A program made the position numbers and the translations under genes. The notes under the pieces were generated by a model. It was not told the DNA's origin and did no database searches. It was given only the letters and a program-made list of their open reading frames with translations. A stretch of 31,346 bases of DNA from CAIKZZ01 sp036742455 (GTDB lineage Bacteria; Pseudomonadota; Gammaproteobacteria; Steroidobacterales; Steroidobacteraceae), in the NCBI GenBank assembly GCA_036742455.1, contig DAINQU010000031.1, positions 1 through 31,346 on the forward strand, read 5' to 3'. Of the stretch, positions 23,230-31,346 are shown one piece after another; position 1 is the stretch's first letter, and each line of letters begins with the position of its first letter.

Positions 23230-23993
23230 TGGAGTGCGTGCACCATCCTGCCGACTGGTATGAAGTCCGGGCCGTAGGGGAGGGCGTGACCCTGATCCAC
23301 GAGCCCCACATTTTGCCGTTCTATCGGTGCAATATCTGGTTTGTGCAGGGTCGAGATCGATCGCTGCTGTTTGACTCTGGGCTCGGCGCCCTCAGTCTCT
23401 GTGAGCAGGTGCCCTGGCTGCGTCAGCAGCCTTTGATCGCGGTCGCGAGTCACACGCATTTTGACCACATCGGCAGTACCCACGAATTTTCGGAACGGTG
23501 GGTGCATCGTGCCGAAGCGTCTATCCTGGCGGATCCGACGCCGGCAGCGACGGTCGCCGATCGCTATGCGACGTTGGAAATGTTTGACCGTTTGCCGCCG
23601 GGTGGCTTCGACCCAACCACCTACACGGTCCGGCCAGCTCCGGCGACGCGACTGCTCGAACACGGCGATGTGATTGATCTCGGCGATCGGCACTTCCAAG
23701 TTCTGCACACGCCCGGCCATTCCCCAGGCTCTATCGCCCTGTGGGATGCGAAGCGGCACATGCTCCTGTCCGGTGATGCGGTGTACGACGGCCCGCTCAT
23801 CGATGACGCCTATCATTCCAATACCGATGAATATATCGACACGCTGCATCGGCTCAAGGAACTGCCGGTACGCGTCGTTCACGGGGGCCACTTCCCCAGT
23901 TTCGGTGCGAACCGATACCGAGAATTAATCGACGAATATTTGGCCGGCCGCCGGTTACCCGGTTGCCCGGCAGACGCCCGAACAGGCGCCTGA
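23226..23993 (+). CDS. Metallo-beta-lactamase-fold hydrolase
   Basis: The 255-residue protein has the full metal-binding pattern: H76-T-H78-F-D80-H81, a further His in HTPGHSPGS, Asp in LSGDAVYDG and a last His in VVHGGHFPS. This fold hydrolyses lactams, lactones, thioesters and phosphodiesters. It has a short C-terminal part with no extra domain, and no signal peptide, so it acts in the cytoplasm. The ATG at 23226 overlaps the permease stop, and the TonB receptor follows about 30 bases later. This suggests it acts on the substrate imported by the neighbouring transporters. The exact reaction cannot be told. Confidence 0.87.
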   Translation: MMECVHHPADWYEVRAVGEGVTLIHEPHILPFYRCNIWFVQGRDRSLLFDSGLGALSLCEQVPWLRQQPLIAVASHTHFDHIGSTHEFSERWVHRAEASILADPTPAATVADRYATLEMFDRLPPGGFDPTTYTVRPAPATRLLEHGDVIDLGDRHFQVLHTPGHSPGSIALWDAKRHMLLSGDAVYDGPLIDDAYHSNTDEYIDTLHRLKELPVRVVHGGHFPSFGANRYRELIDEYLAGRRLPGCPADARTGA

Positions 23994-24024
23994 ACACGAA
24001 CGCACTGCTATGGAGTACACGCTT

Positions 24025-26511
24025 ATGAATCCCAATCCCACACCGACACGCCATTCCTCGTTGATTGCAACGGCCATCGCCGTCGTATTAGGTGCGCCGG
24101 CCGTATCCATCGCAGCCGCTGGTACCGATTCGGTGGGCGCGCTCGAAGAAATCGTGGTGACGGCCAACCGTCGCGAACAAACGGTACTCGATGTTCCTTA
24201 CAACATATCGGCCGTGACCGGCGCGTCGTTGCAAAGCGCCGGCGTGACGAACCTGAACGATCTTTCGCGGCTTGTGCCGGGCGTCACCATTCCGGATCTC
24301 GGACCGCGCGCCAACAGCAGCAACAGCTTGATCATCATTCGCGGCATGAACGTGAACGACCCGGTCAACTCTGCCTACCTGCCGTGGGGTAGCGTCCCGA
24401 CCGTGTCTACGTACGTGGACGACGTGCCGCAATTCGTCAATCTTGCGTTGTCGGACGTTGCGCGTATCGAAGTACTGCGCGGACCCCAAGGCACGCTCTA
24501 CGGCTCCGGCGCTGTGGGCGGTACCGTGAAAATTGTGCATAACGCACCCGATCCGAGCGGATTTGATGCCAACGTTTCGATCGAGGGGTCAAAGACGGAG
24601 CATGCCGGTTCGCCGTCATCGAACCTGGAAGCCATGCTGAACATCCCGGTCAGCCCCGATTTTGCTCTGCGATTGTCGGCCGGCTACAACCGGATCGCCG
24701 GATTCATTGATGCGAAGAATGCGGTGCGCTTTGATAGCAACATGCAGCCGGTGCTCGCGGATCCGTCCAACCCGCTGACCAGCGGGTTTGTGACCGGCCC
24801 TGTCGCCCACGTGGACGACGCTCACGGCTTCCATGCGCGTCTCGCGGCGCGTTGGAAAGCGAACGATTGGCTGACGGTCGACGCCACGTACCACCGTCAG
24901 GACGATCATTCGAATGGTTTCTCGCATCAGACCGCCGGTGAAAATTATCAAACCGATATGCTGGTACCGTATGAGCCGGAACACCGCACGGTCGATCTGG
25001 AATCGTTGACGCTGACGGCTGATGCGGGTTTTGCGACGGTCACTTCGTCGACATCGTATTCGACCGTCAACGTAGCCAATATCTACGACGAGTCGCAGTT
25101 CGTAATCGCATACGACATGATCTCGCCGTTTCTGTACGGCAATTATCCGCGCATTACGTCTCTCTTTTATACGACGTCGAAGGATACGAATTTCACGCAA
25201 GAATTCCGGTTGGTGTCGAAGAGCGGTGGCGATTGGGACTACACCGCGGGACTGTTCTTCCAGCATCAAACGCAGAATCTTTTCCAATACGAAACGATTC
25301 CCGGCTTCGCTGCATGGTCCGAACTACCCGGATCGGCGGACGCGATCGCGAGCAATCCGAGCTACGCGAACTTTGGCGACTTTGTGCAGTATTACAACGG
25401 CGGCACACGGCCGAGTGCGCTGACGCCTCGCGACACGAACTTTACCTATCTGCGTATTTCCGGATTCTTGGACCGTGCCGCCTACGGTGAGTTGACGCGA
25501 CACATCACTGACAAATGGCAAGTGACCGCGGGTGCCCGTATTTTCGCACAGGATTTTTCGCAAGGACTGGATTCCACCATACCGTTCGGCGGTCCACTCT
25601 ATTCGACACTTCCGGCTCCAGCCAACGCGACCGACCATTACGGTACGACGCTTGTGCAGCGCCAGCAGTCCTTCCACAACCATATCTTTAAGTTGAACAC
25701 GAGTTACGCGCTCGATCAGCATTCGCGGATCTACGCCACGTATTCCGAAGGCTTCCGCCACGGCGGCATCAACGCGCTACCGCTCGGTGCCTGCATTTTC
25801 TGCGAAAGCCCGAACATCGTGCCGTATCGGCCCGACACGGTCAGAAACTACGAAGTAGGCTACAAGGGCGAAAAAGACGGCTGGTTACGCTACAGCCTCG
25901 CGGCATACCGTGTGGATTGGAAGGACGTGCAGATTCAGGTGTTCGGTCAAGCAGGGGACCCGGCCGTCGTTAACGGTCGCGATGCGGTCAGCCAAGGGCT
26001 GGAGGCCGAATTGACCGGGCAGTTGTCGGATCACTGGGCGGCAACGGTGGGCTACGGGTATACCGATGCGAAGATTACGCAAGGCTTCACCGTGACCGAT
26101 CCGGTCAATGGAACCGTCTACACCCTTGTGTCGGCAAATGCGGGCGATCGACTGCCGTATGTGCCCAAGCAAACCCTGACCGGCGACCTCGCCTATTCCA
26201 CACGCCTGAGCGACCGAAAGGGCTTGGAGGCGCACTTGGATGCGTCCTACCGGAGCGACGTGAGCACGCAATTGAACTCTACGGCCCTCGGATACCAGCA
26301 TTTAGGCGGATTCACGACGGTGAGCGCCTCCGTCGCGATGACCGTCGGAGAGGCTTGGCAGGTCCGTCTGTTTGGTGAGAACCTCACGAACGTCTTGGGT
26401 ATTACGTCCGCTGGCTCCTTGCTGCGCATTTACGATGACCCACGGTATCGCATTCAGAACCCGACGCGTCCTCGGACCATCGGCGTGGGGGTGAACTATA
26501 AGTTCCGCTGA
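24025..26511 (+). CDS. TonB-dependent outer-membrane receptor (first)
   Basis: The 828-residue product carries a signal peptide (about residues 1-32), a TonB box region EEIVVTANRREQ, a plug domain with IIIRGMNV and RIEVLRGPQGTLYGSGAVGGTVKI, and a long beta-barrel. Such receptors import large or scarce compounds using energy from TonB. The start at 24025 has GGAG nine bases upstream; an in-frame ATG at 24010 is possible. The protein ends in YKFR, with arginine after the usual terminal phenylalanine, a small oddity for barrel assembly. It follows the permease and hydrolase genes in the same direction, giving a logical outer-membrane step for the same substrate. Confidence 0.93.
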   Translation: MNPNPTPTRHSSLIATAIAVVLGAPAVSIAAAGTDSVGALEEIVVTANRREQTVLDVPYNISAVTGASLQSAGVTNLNDLSRLVPGVTIPDLGPRANSSNSLIIIRGMNVNDPVNSAYLPWGSVPTVSTYVDDVPQFVNLALSDVARIEVLRGPQGTLYGSGAVGGTVKIVHNAPDPSGFDANVSIEGSKTEHAGSPSSNLEAMLNIPVSPDFALRLSAGYNRIAGFIDAKNAVRFDSNMQPVLADPSNPLTSGFVTGPVAHVDDAHGFHARLAARWKANDWLTVDATYHRQDDHSNGFSHQTAGENYQTDMLVPYEPEHRTVDLESLTLTADAGFATVTSSTSYSTVNVANIYDESQFVIAYDMISPFLYGNYPRITSLFYTTSKDTNFTQEFRLVSKSGGDWDYTAGLFFQHQTQNLFQYETIPGFAAWSELPGSADAIASNPSYANFGDFVQYYNGGTRPSALTPRDTNFTYLRISGFLDRAAYGELTRHITDKWQVTAGARIFAQDFSQGLDSTIPFGGPLYSTLPAPANATDHYGTTLVQRQQSFHNHIFKLNTSYALDQHSRIYATYSEGFRHGGINALPLGACIFCESPNIVPYRPDTVRNYEVGYKGEKDGWLRYSLAAYRVDWKDVQIQVFGQAGDPAVVNGRDAVSQGLEAELTGQLSDHWAATVGYGYTDAKITQGFTVTDPVNGTVYTLVSANAGDRLPYVPKQTLTGDLAYSTRLSDRKGLEAHLDASYRSDVSTQLNSTALGYQHLGGFTTVSASVAMTVGEAWQVRLFGENLTNVLGITSAGSLLRIYDDPRYRIQNPTRPRTIGVGVNYKFR

Positions 26512-26554
26512 TTCAGGGTCCGATCCTGCGCGCCTCGCCGCAGCCCGTCGGGCC

Positions 26555-27928
26555 GTGGCGAATGCGTTGGTGTCGGGCGATCCCAGCGTCGATCTGGCCA
26601 TTCGGACGCTCGATGCGCTGTACCAAGCCAGCGCATCGGCGGACACAGATCGTGCTGCGCGCAGCGCCGAAATCGGCGATCTGTGGTCACGGCTCGAGGC
26701 GTTCGCGGAAGCGTATGCGGCCTATGATCGGGCCGTAAGCCTCGCGCCCGAGGTCACGGCCTACCGGTTCAATCGAGCGGCGGTGCGGGCGTTTTTGGGG
26801 GATACGAAAGGAGCAGAAGAGGATTACGACCGTGTCCTCGAACAAGCTCCCACGGATAGCCAGGCCTATCTCAACCGATCACAACTGCGCCGGCAGCGGC
26901 CAGAACGCAACCATATTGATGCGCTGCGTGGGGCGTTGTCAGTAGCGGCGTCGGACTGGCGACGTGCGGTGCCGTTGCACTACGCGTTGGCTAAGGAGTA
27001 TGCGGACCTCGGTGAGCACGCTCGTGCAGCCATCGAGTTGGGTCTGGGCGCGCGCCTGCGCCGTGCGCATCTTCAGTACGACGTGCAACGTGATCTCGAC
27101 ACAGTCGATTGGATACGTCAGGCCTATCCGGCCGTTTATCCAAACCCGTCGAGTGGTGAGGCACCGTCTACCGCGGAAGCACGCCCGATTTTCGTGGTCA
27201 GCTTGCCGCGCACCGGATCGACGCTGGTCGAACGCATCCTCGGCAGTCATCCCGATGTGCGGAGTACGGGTGAGCGACCCGAATTTGCGACGGCATTAGT
27301 GGCGGAGGTGCAGCGGCAGCGCGGGCCCCAGTCCAGCCGGGAAGCATTGGTACGCACGTCGGCACATCTCGACTTCCCCGCCTTGGGCGCCGCGTATCGG
27401 CACCGCATGCGCCGCTTTATCGGTGACGCACGGCACTTTACCGACAAGATGCCCCTGAACTATCTGTACTGCGGGCTGATCGCACGCGCATTGCCCGATG
27501 CACGCATCGTGCACGTCCAGCGCGGGCCCTTGGCCACGATCTATGCGATACACCGTATGCTGTTCGAGCAGGGCTATCCGTTTGCCTACGATCTCGACGA
27601 GTTAGCCGCCTACTACATCGGCTACGAGCGCTTGATGGGGCATTGGCGTCAGGTGCTCCCGGGTCGCCTGGTCGAGGTGTCTTACGAAGCGCTCGTGCAA
27701 ACCCCAGAATTGCAGGTCCGCGGCTTGTTGGCGAACTTGGACTTGCCTTTCGATGCGGCGTGTCTCGCCTTTGATCGTAACCCTCGACCCACCGCGACCG
27801 CGAGCGCCTCGCAGGTTCGCGAGCCGTTGTATACCGATGCGCTGGCCAGCTGGCGACCGTACGCTGCGATGCTCGAGCCCGTGCGGGAGCGCCTGCGGCA
27901 AGCGGGTATACCCACCGAAGCCGACTGA
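26555..27928 (+). CDS. TPR-containing PAPS-dependent sulfotransferase
   Basis: The 457-residue product has TPR-like helical repeats in its N-terminal 170 residues (for example AEAYAAYDRAVSLAPE and KGAEEDYDRVLEQAPT) and a sulfotransferase domain after it. The 5'-phosphosulfate loop LPRTGSTLVERIL lies at about residues 216-228, with STGERPEF downstream. In the 3'-phosphate motif, HVQRGPLATIYA, the usual serine eight residues after the arginine is alanine (Arg323, Ala331). Relatives include bacterial TPR sulfotransferases and tyrosylprotein sulfotransferase-like enzymes. PAPS could come from the CysD and CysNC encoded about 5 kb upstream. The start is the GTG at 26555, because no ATG or TTG lies between it and the upstream stop; it has a poor ribosome site, so the start is uncertain. 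Confidence 0.87.
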   Translation: MANALVSGDPSVDLAIRTLDALYQASASADTDRAARSAEIGDLWSRLEAFAEAYAAYDRAVSLAPEVTAYRFNRAAVRAFLGDTKGAEEDYDRVLEQAPTDSQAYLNRSQLRRQRPERNHIDALRGALSVAASDWRRAVPLHYALAKEYADLGEHARAAIELGLGARLRRAHLQYDVQRDLDTVDWIRQAYPAVYPNPSSGEAPSTAEARPIFVVSLPRTGSTLVERILGSHPDVRSTGERPEFATALVAEVQRQRGPQSSREALVRTSAHLDFPALGAAYRHRMRRFIGDARHFTDKMPLNYLYCGLIARALPDARIVHVQRGPLATIYAIHRMLFEQGYPFAYDLDELAAYYIGYERLMGHWRQVLPGRLVEVSYEALVQTPELQVRGLLANLDLPFDAACLAFDRNPRPTATASASQVREPLYTDALASWRPYAAMLEPVRERLRQAGIPTEAD

Positions 27929-28211
27929 TAGCGCCCGCTGATCGTGGCACCCGCGCAACACACGGGCCCGACGTGTACCCCCTCAATGGCCTTGCACTCT
28001 GGTACTGTCGACTCGCGCGGGCGTGCAAGACGATGAGAACGTCCGAGCGGTAGAAGGGTGCTTGGGGGGGCCTCGCGTGCTCCGGCGTGCTAACGCGCTA
28101 GAATGCGGCTCCGGCGTAGCCTCTCTCTGGGGTTGCTTTCGTACAACGCCGACCTGACGACGCTGCGTTAACCGGCGTTCGCAGTAGCGGTGATTAGGGG
28201 GGATTCAGTCA
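27929..28211. other. Intergenic region before the second TonB receptor gene
   Basis: No strong gene, terminator or repeat is seen in these 283 bases. A 22-codon frame (28103-28171, starting MRLRRSLSLGLL) is open but has no ribosome site. A TAGAAT near 28098 could be a -10 element. The receptor gene's own ribosome site GGGGGGA is at 28197-28203. Confidence 0.5.
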
Positions 28212-30620
28212 ATGCGTACCATTATCAAGTTAGTACTGTCGGGTGCGGCTGTCGCGGCGGCGAGTGCGTCCTGGGCGGCAGACACCGCAACCGGCACGGT
28301 CGAGGAAGTTGTCGTCACGGCGCAGCGTCGATCCGAGTCGCTGCAAAACGTGCCGCTGTCCATCACGGCGCTGTCCGAAGCCTCGCTGGAGCAGAAGGCG
28401 GTAACGACCTTTTTTGACTACGCCGGGCAGGTACCCAACTTGGCCTTCGCCAATACGGGCGACGGCGTCGGTACAGCGCGTACGATTTCCATTCGCGGTA
28501 TCGCGGGTGATGGCACCACGGGTTTCTACATTGACGAGACGCCGGTCCCGGATTCGATCGACCCGCGCGTATTGGATGTGCAGCGCATTGAAGTCCTCCG
28601 CGGCCCGCAAGGTACGTTGTACGGCGCCCGGTCGATGGGTGGCACGGTCCGCCTCATCACCGACCAGCCGGACTTCGGCGGCGTCTCCGGACATGTGCAC
28701 GTCAATGGGTCGCAGACGTATAACGCGCCGGATCAGAACTACGGCGCGGACGCGGCCGTGAACTTGCCGTTGAATGATCGCGCCGCGTTACGCGTCGTCG
28801 GCTTTTTCCAGCACGACGCCGGCTATTTCAAGCGTCGCTTCCTCACGCACAGTACGGATGCGGCGAACGTCTGTGCAACCTGCGATCCGACCCAACTGGG
28901 TAATTTGTCGACCACGACAGTCGACAACGTGGGGGCGACGGACAGCAGTGGTGGGTCGGCGACATTGACCTTCAAGGTGAATGATTCGCTCACCGTGCAG
29001 CCGCGCATCATGTACCAGCGTTCGGACATGAATGGGCTGCCGTATGCGGATGGCGGTACGTATCCCGTACCGAATCCGGGCGGCCTTGTCCCTGCGAGCA
29101 TGACCCCGAACGGCTACACGCAGTATCGCTTCTTTGATTTGCCAGAGAACGCGACCGATTACTGGACCTTGGGTTCGGTGCTTGTGAAGTACGAGACGGA
29201 CGCCGGCACCTACACGTCATCCTCGTCGTACTTTGATCGTACGGTGGATGAGACGGAAGATCAGACCGACTTTCTCTGGCAGAACCTGCTGTCGCCGTTC
29301 GATGGCTTGCCGTATACCGGCGACCCCTCGTCGTCGATCTATCACGCACAACCGCTCGCTTCGACGATTCGCGAAATCAAACAGATTCATCGCTTCGTTC
29401 AGGAGTTCCGCTTCACCTCGAAGTGGCAGGGCCCCACTCAGTTGGTCGCCGGCGCCTTCTACTCCGACACCCGCGGCCGTATGCCGTACGCCGGCTACTA
29501 CCCGCCGGCCATCGCGCTCGGCATCAGCAATACCGCGGGCGTGACCCTCATTGGCATCCCGGTCAATCCGAGCAATCCCGATGAAATCTTCGGTCAGGAT
29601 TACCAGACCGTGCAGCAGGAGCCGGCGGTCTACGGCGAACTTTCCTATGAGCCGACGTCAGCGGTGAAAGCCACGGTCGGTCTGCGTGCGTATCAGGTGA
29701 AAACCAGCACCGGTGGCTACCTCGAAGGTATCGCTTTTGGTGGCGCACGGATCACCGATCCGACGCAGTCGAGCACCGAAAACGGTATTAATCCGAAGGT
29801 TGCGGTCGACTACCACGTGGACGCGGACCATCTGCTCTACACGCAGGCGGCACGCGGCTTCCGCCCCGGCGGTCTCGTCCCATCCATTCCCGGCAGTGCC
29901 ACGCAAGATTCGCTGGGTTGCTTTGCCCAGTTAGAAGCGCTCGGATACACCAGCGCGGCGCAGACCAAGAGTTACCAGTCGGATCACCTCTGGAACTTTG
30001 AAGTGGGCAGTAAGAACACGTGGTTCGATCATCGCCTGACGATCGACGGCGCCGCGTTCTACGTGAAGTGGGATTCGATTCAGCAGAGCATCAACTTGCC
30101 CTGTGGCTTCCAATTCCGTGCCAACTCCGGTGCTGCGACGGTGAAGGGTGCGGAGCTTGAGATGCACGCTCGCGCGACCGACCACCTGGACCTGTCGGCG
30201 GGTATCGGATTCCAGCATGCGCGCATTTCTGAAGCGAGCGCGTTGGTACCGCAACTCACGGTCGGATCGCGCGTTTACCAGACGCCGGATCTGACGGCGA
30301 ACGCCAACGTTTCGTACACCGTGCCGATGGATGCCGATCGTCGCTGGGTGTTTACCGCCGGCTGGATGTACACCGGCGACAGCATCAGTGCCACGGTGGA
30401 TCCGTTGCACCCGCGTGTCCGCCCCGCGTACGACATTCTCGACGCGCGCGTTGCGTATTCGATGGGCCCGCACGAGTTCGCGCTCGTGGGCAAAAACCTC
30501 GGTAACACCGAAGCCAACCTCGGCGACAACCGTTCGTTGGCTGCTGAAACCGCCGGGCGTCCGCGTCTCGTGGTGAACGCGCCGCGCACGGTGGGACTCG
30601 AGTACCGCATCAACTTCTGA
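28212..30620 (+). CDS. TonB-dependent outer-membrane receptor (second)
   Basis: The 802-residue product has a signal peptide (MRTIIKLVLSGAAVAAASASWAA), a TonB box EEVVVTAQRR and a plug with ISIRGIAGDGTTGFYIDE and RIEVLRGPQGTLYGARSMGGTVRL. A beta-barrel follows, ending in the canonical C-terminal phenylalanine (YRINF). It is of the same broad subfamily as the first receptor but clearly not a recent duplicate, as the barrels differ. An internal Cys pair (CATC near residue 219) lies in a barrel loop. The GGGGGGA ribosome site lies eight bases before the ATG. It probably imports a different or modified form of the substrate handled by the neighbouring genes. Confidence 0.94.
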   Translation: MRTIIKLVLSGAAVAAASASWAADTATGTVEEVVVTAQRRSESLQNVPLSITALSEASLEQKAVTTFFDYAGQVPNLAFANTGDGVGTARTISIRGIAGDGTTGFYIDETPVPDSIDPRVLDVQRIEVLRGPQGTLYGARSMGGTVRLITDQPDFGGVSGHVHVNGSQTYNAPDQNYGADAAVNLPLNDRAALRVVGFFQHDAGYFKRRFLTHSTDAANVCATCDPTQLGNLSTTTVDNVGATDSSGGSATLTFKVNDSLTVQPRIMYQRSDMNGLPYADGGTYPVPNPGGLVPASMTPNGYTQYRFFDLPENATDYWTLGSVLVKYETDAGTYTSSSSYFDRTVDETEDQTDFLWQNLLSPFDGLPYTGDPSSSIYHAQPLASTIREIKQIHRFVQEFRFTSKWQGPTQLVAGAFYSDTRGRMPYAGYYPPAIALGISNTAGVTLIGIPVNPSNPDEIFGQDYQTVQQEPAVYGELSYEPTSAVKATVGLRAYQVKTSTGGYLEGIAFGGARITDPTQSSTENGINPKVAVDYHVDADHLLYTQAARGFRPGGLVPSIPGSATQDSLGCFAQLEALGYTSAAQTKSYQSDHLWNFEVGSKNTWFDHRLTIDGAAFYVKWDSIQQSINLPCGFQFRANSGAATVKGAELEMHARATDHLDLSAGIGFQHARISEASALVPQLTVGSRVYQTPDLTANANVSYTVPMDADRRWVFTAGWMYTGDSISATVDPLHPRVRPAYDILDARVAYSMGPHEFALVGKNLGNTEANLGDNRSLAAETAGRPRLVVNAPRTVGLEYRINF

Positions 30621-30627
30621 GCCCAGA

Positions 30628-30657
30628 CTCCCTCGGGCGTGACAACGCCCGGGGGAG
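30628..30657. repeat. Strong 12-base-pair hairpin upstream of the oxygenase gene
   Basis: Bases 30628-30639 pair with 30646-30657 across a six-base loop, with one T-G pair. The 3' arm contains GGGGGAG, the only Shine-Dalgarno-like sequence before the ATG at 30674, which lies 16 bases further on. There is no T-run, so it is not an intrinsic terminator. Confidence 0.6.
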
Positions 30658-30673
30658 TGGATGATGTGACAGC

Positions 30674-31291
30674 ATGCCGACCGATGTACTGTTTCCGACC
30701 CGAATCTATCGCGCCAAACTGGCTGACCGGGGTCTGGCGGCGCTCAATGCCCAAATACTGCGCGAGGCGCATGTCCTGCGCGAGGACGATGGCGGTGGGC
30801 GGGTTTGGTCGAAGACCAACTATCCCGGCGGCTACACGTCCTACGGGTCGGTGTGTCGCTTGCAGACCGTTTCGCCGACCTTTGCGCGCTTGGAACAGCT
30901 ACTGAACCGGCACGTCAGCGCATTTGCGCGCAGTCTGGAATTCGACCTCGCGGGCAAGCAATTGGAAATGACCGATTGTTGGATCAACATCATGCCGAAA
31001 GGGGTGATGCACGGACTGCACCTCCACCCGACGTCGACCATCAGCGGTACGTACTACGTGCAGGTCCCAAAAGGCGCGCCCGGCTTGAAATTTGAAGATC
31101 CACGTCTCGATCGGATGATGGCCGCTCCGGCGCGGCGGGCGTCGGCGCGACCGGCGAACCAACCATGGGTCGTGGTGCCGGCGGTGGTTGGCTGGGTCAG
31201 CTTGTTCGAAAGTTGGCTACGCCACGAAGTGCCCGCCAATCCGGTCGATGCCGAACGCATCAGCGTGAGCTTCAACTACTCCTGGTTCTGA
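30674..31291 (+). CDS. Putative 2OG-Fe(II) oxygenase (TIGR02466 type)
   Basis: The 205-residue product has the layout of the TIGR02466 group of predicted 2-oxoglutarate/Fe(II) oxygenases: MPKGVMHGLHLHPTSTISG with His116 and His118, then YYVQVPKGAPGLKFEDPR. The C-terminal VGWVSLFESWLRHEVPAN carries His184, and the ERISVSFN segment has Arg195 as the likely 2-oxoglutarate ligand. Such enzymes hydroxylate or otherwise oxidise substrates; the group's substrates are unknown. It follows the second TonB receptor by 53 bases in the same direction. Genes of this group often sit near TonB receptors and TPR sulfotransferases, from general recollection. The only Shine-Dalgarno-like motif is far upstream and within a hairpin. 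Confidence 0.85.
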   Translation: MPTDVLFPTRIYRAKLADRGLAALNAQILREAHVLREDDGGGRVWSKTNYPGGYTSYGSVCRLQTVSPTFARLEQLLNRHVSAFARSLEFDLAGKQLEMTDCWINIMPKGVMHGLHLHPTSTISGTYYVQVPKGAPGLKFEDPRLDRMMAAPARRASARPANQPWVVVPAVVGWVSLFESWLRHEVPANPVDAERISVSFNYSWF

Positions 31292-31346
31292 TACCGATCA
31301 ACCCGGTCCGGATTGGGCCCGAGGGCCATCGCATCACGGGCAGCGG
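31292..31346. other. Window end, no feature recognised
   Basis: The last 55 bases hold no gene start, repeat or terminator that I can support. Confidence 0.5.

Noticed and set aside
28103..28171. 22-codon frame MRLRRSLSLGLL... upstream of the second TonB gene, considered as a sulfotransferase peptide substrate
   Set aside because: It has no ribosome site and no leader-core pattern, and short open frames are expected by chance in GC-rich DNA.
1..31346. tRNA, rRNA, insertion sequences or transposase genes
   Set aside because: None was recognised on either strand, and no terminal inverted repeats with target duplications were seen, so the right-hand island has no visible mobile-element boundary.

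Overview
The window looks like part of a large conjugative plasmid or chromid from a high-GC Gram-negative proteobacterium, most likely a gammaproteobacterium. TonB-dependent receptors, a VirB-type secretion system, a CysD plus CysN-CysC pair and TPR sulfotransferases together would fit Xanthomonadales, Nevskiales or Steroidobacter-like lineages. That placement is inference; no rRNA or tRNA is present to fix it. Plasmid status rests on a RepA initiator with an adjacent iteron cluster, a ParA/ParB pair with palindromes behind it, a KfrA-like protein and a T4SS operon.

Positions 1-6633 (minus strand) hold a tightly overlapping T4SS operon in canonical order, virB2-B3-B4-B5-B6-B7-B8-B9-B10, with virB10 cut by the window edge. 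It includes a 42-codon VirB7 lipoprotein gene that is easy to miss. VirB11, VirD4 and the relaxase are not in view. Positions 6793-8439 (plus) carry a plasmid-type DEDDh exonuclease and a DUF5710/zinc-cluster protein. Positions 8440-10098 are the replication module: iterons and an AT-rich tract lie downstream of repA, which is read leftward. Positions 10099-13053 are the partition module: parA, parB, a cluster of GTTTCG/CGAAAC palindromes that is the best centromere candidate, and a kfrA-like gene that may be leaderless.

Positions 13133-18508 are accessory: a fumarylpyruvate-hydrolase-like gene overlapping a D-amino-acid (DauA-like) dehydrogenase, a WYL regulator followed by a HEPN protein, and on the minus strand an ornithine-cyclodeaminase-family gene plus a TSUP permease. 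Positions 18619-21446 encode CysD and a CysN-CysC fusion, which together make PAPS. A regulatory stretch follows, with a strong intrinsic terminator and a large palindrome. Then comes a co-directional run: NCS1 permease, metallo-beta-lactamase-fold hydrolase, TonB receptor, TPR sulfotransferase, a second TonB receptor and a TIGR02466-type 2OG-Fe(II) oxygenase.

The most interesting reading of the right half is a replicon-borne sulfation and uptake island. Sulfate entry (TSUP), PAPS synthesis (CysDNC) and a PAPS-dependent sulfotransferase sit beside outer-membrane receptors, a permease and tailoring enzymes, with no PAPS reductase in view. This resembles nodPQ/nodH or raxPQ/raxST in logic. The WYL-HEPN pair is a separate candidate defence or toxin unit.
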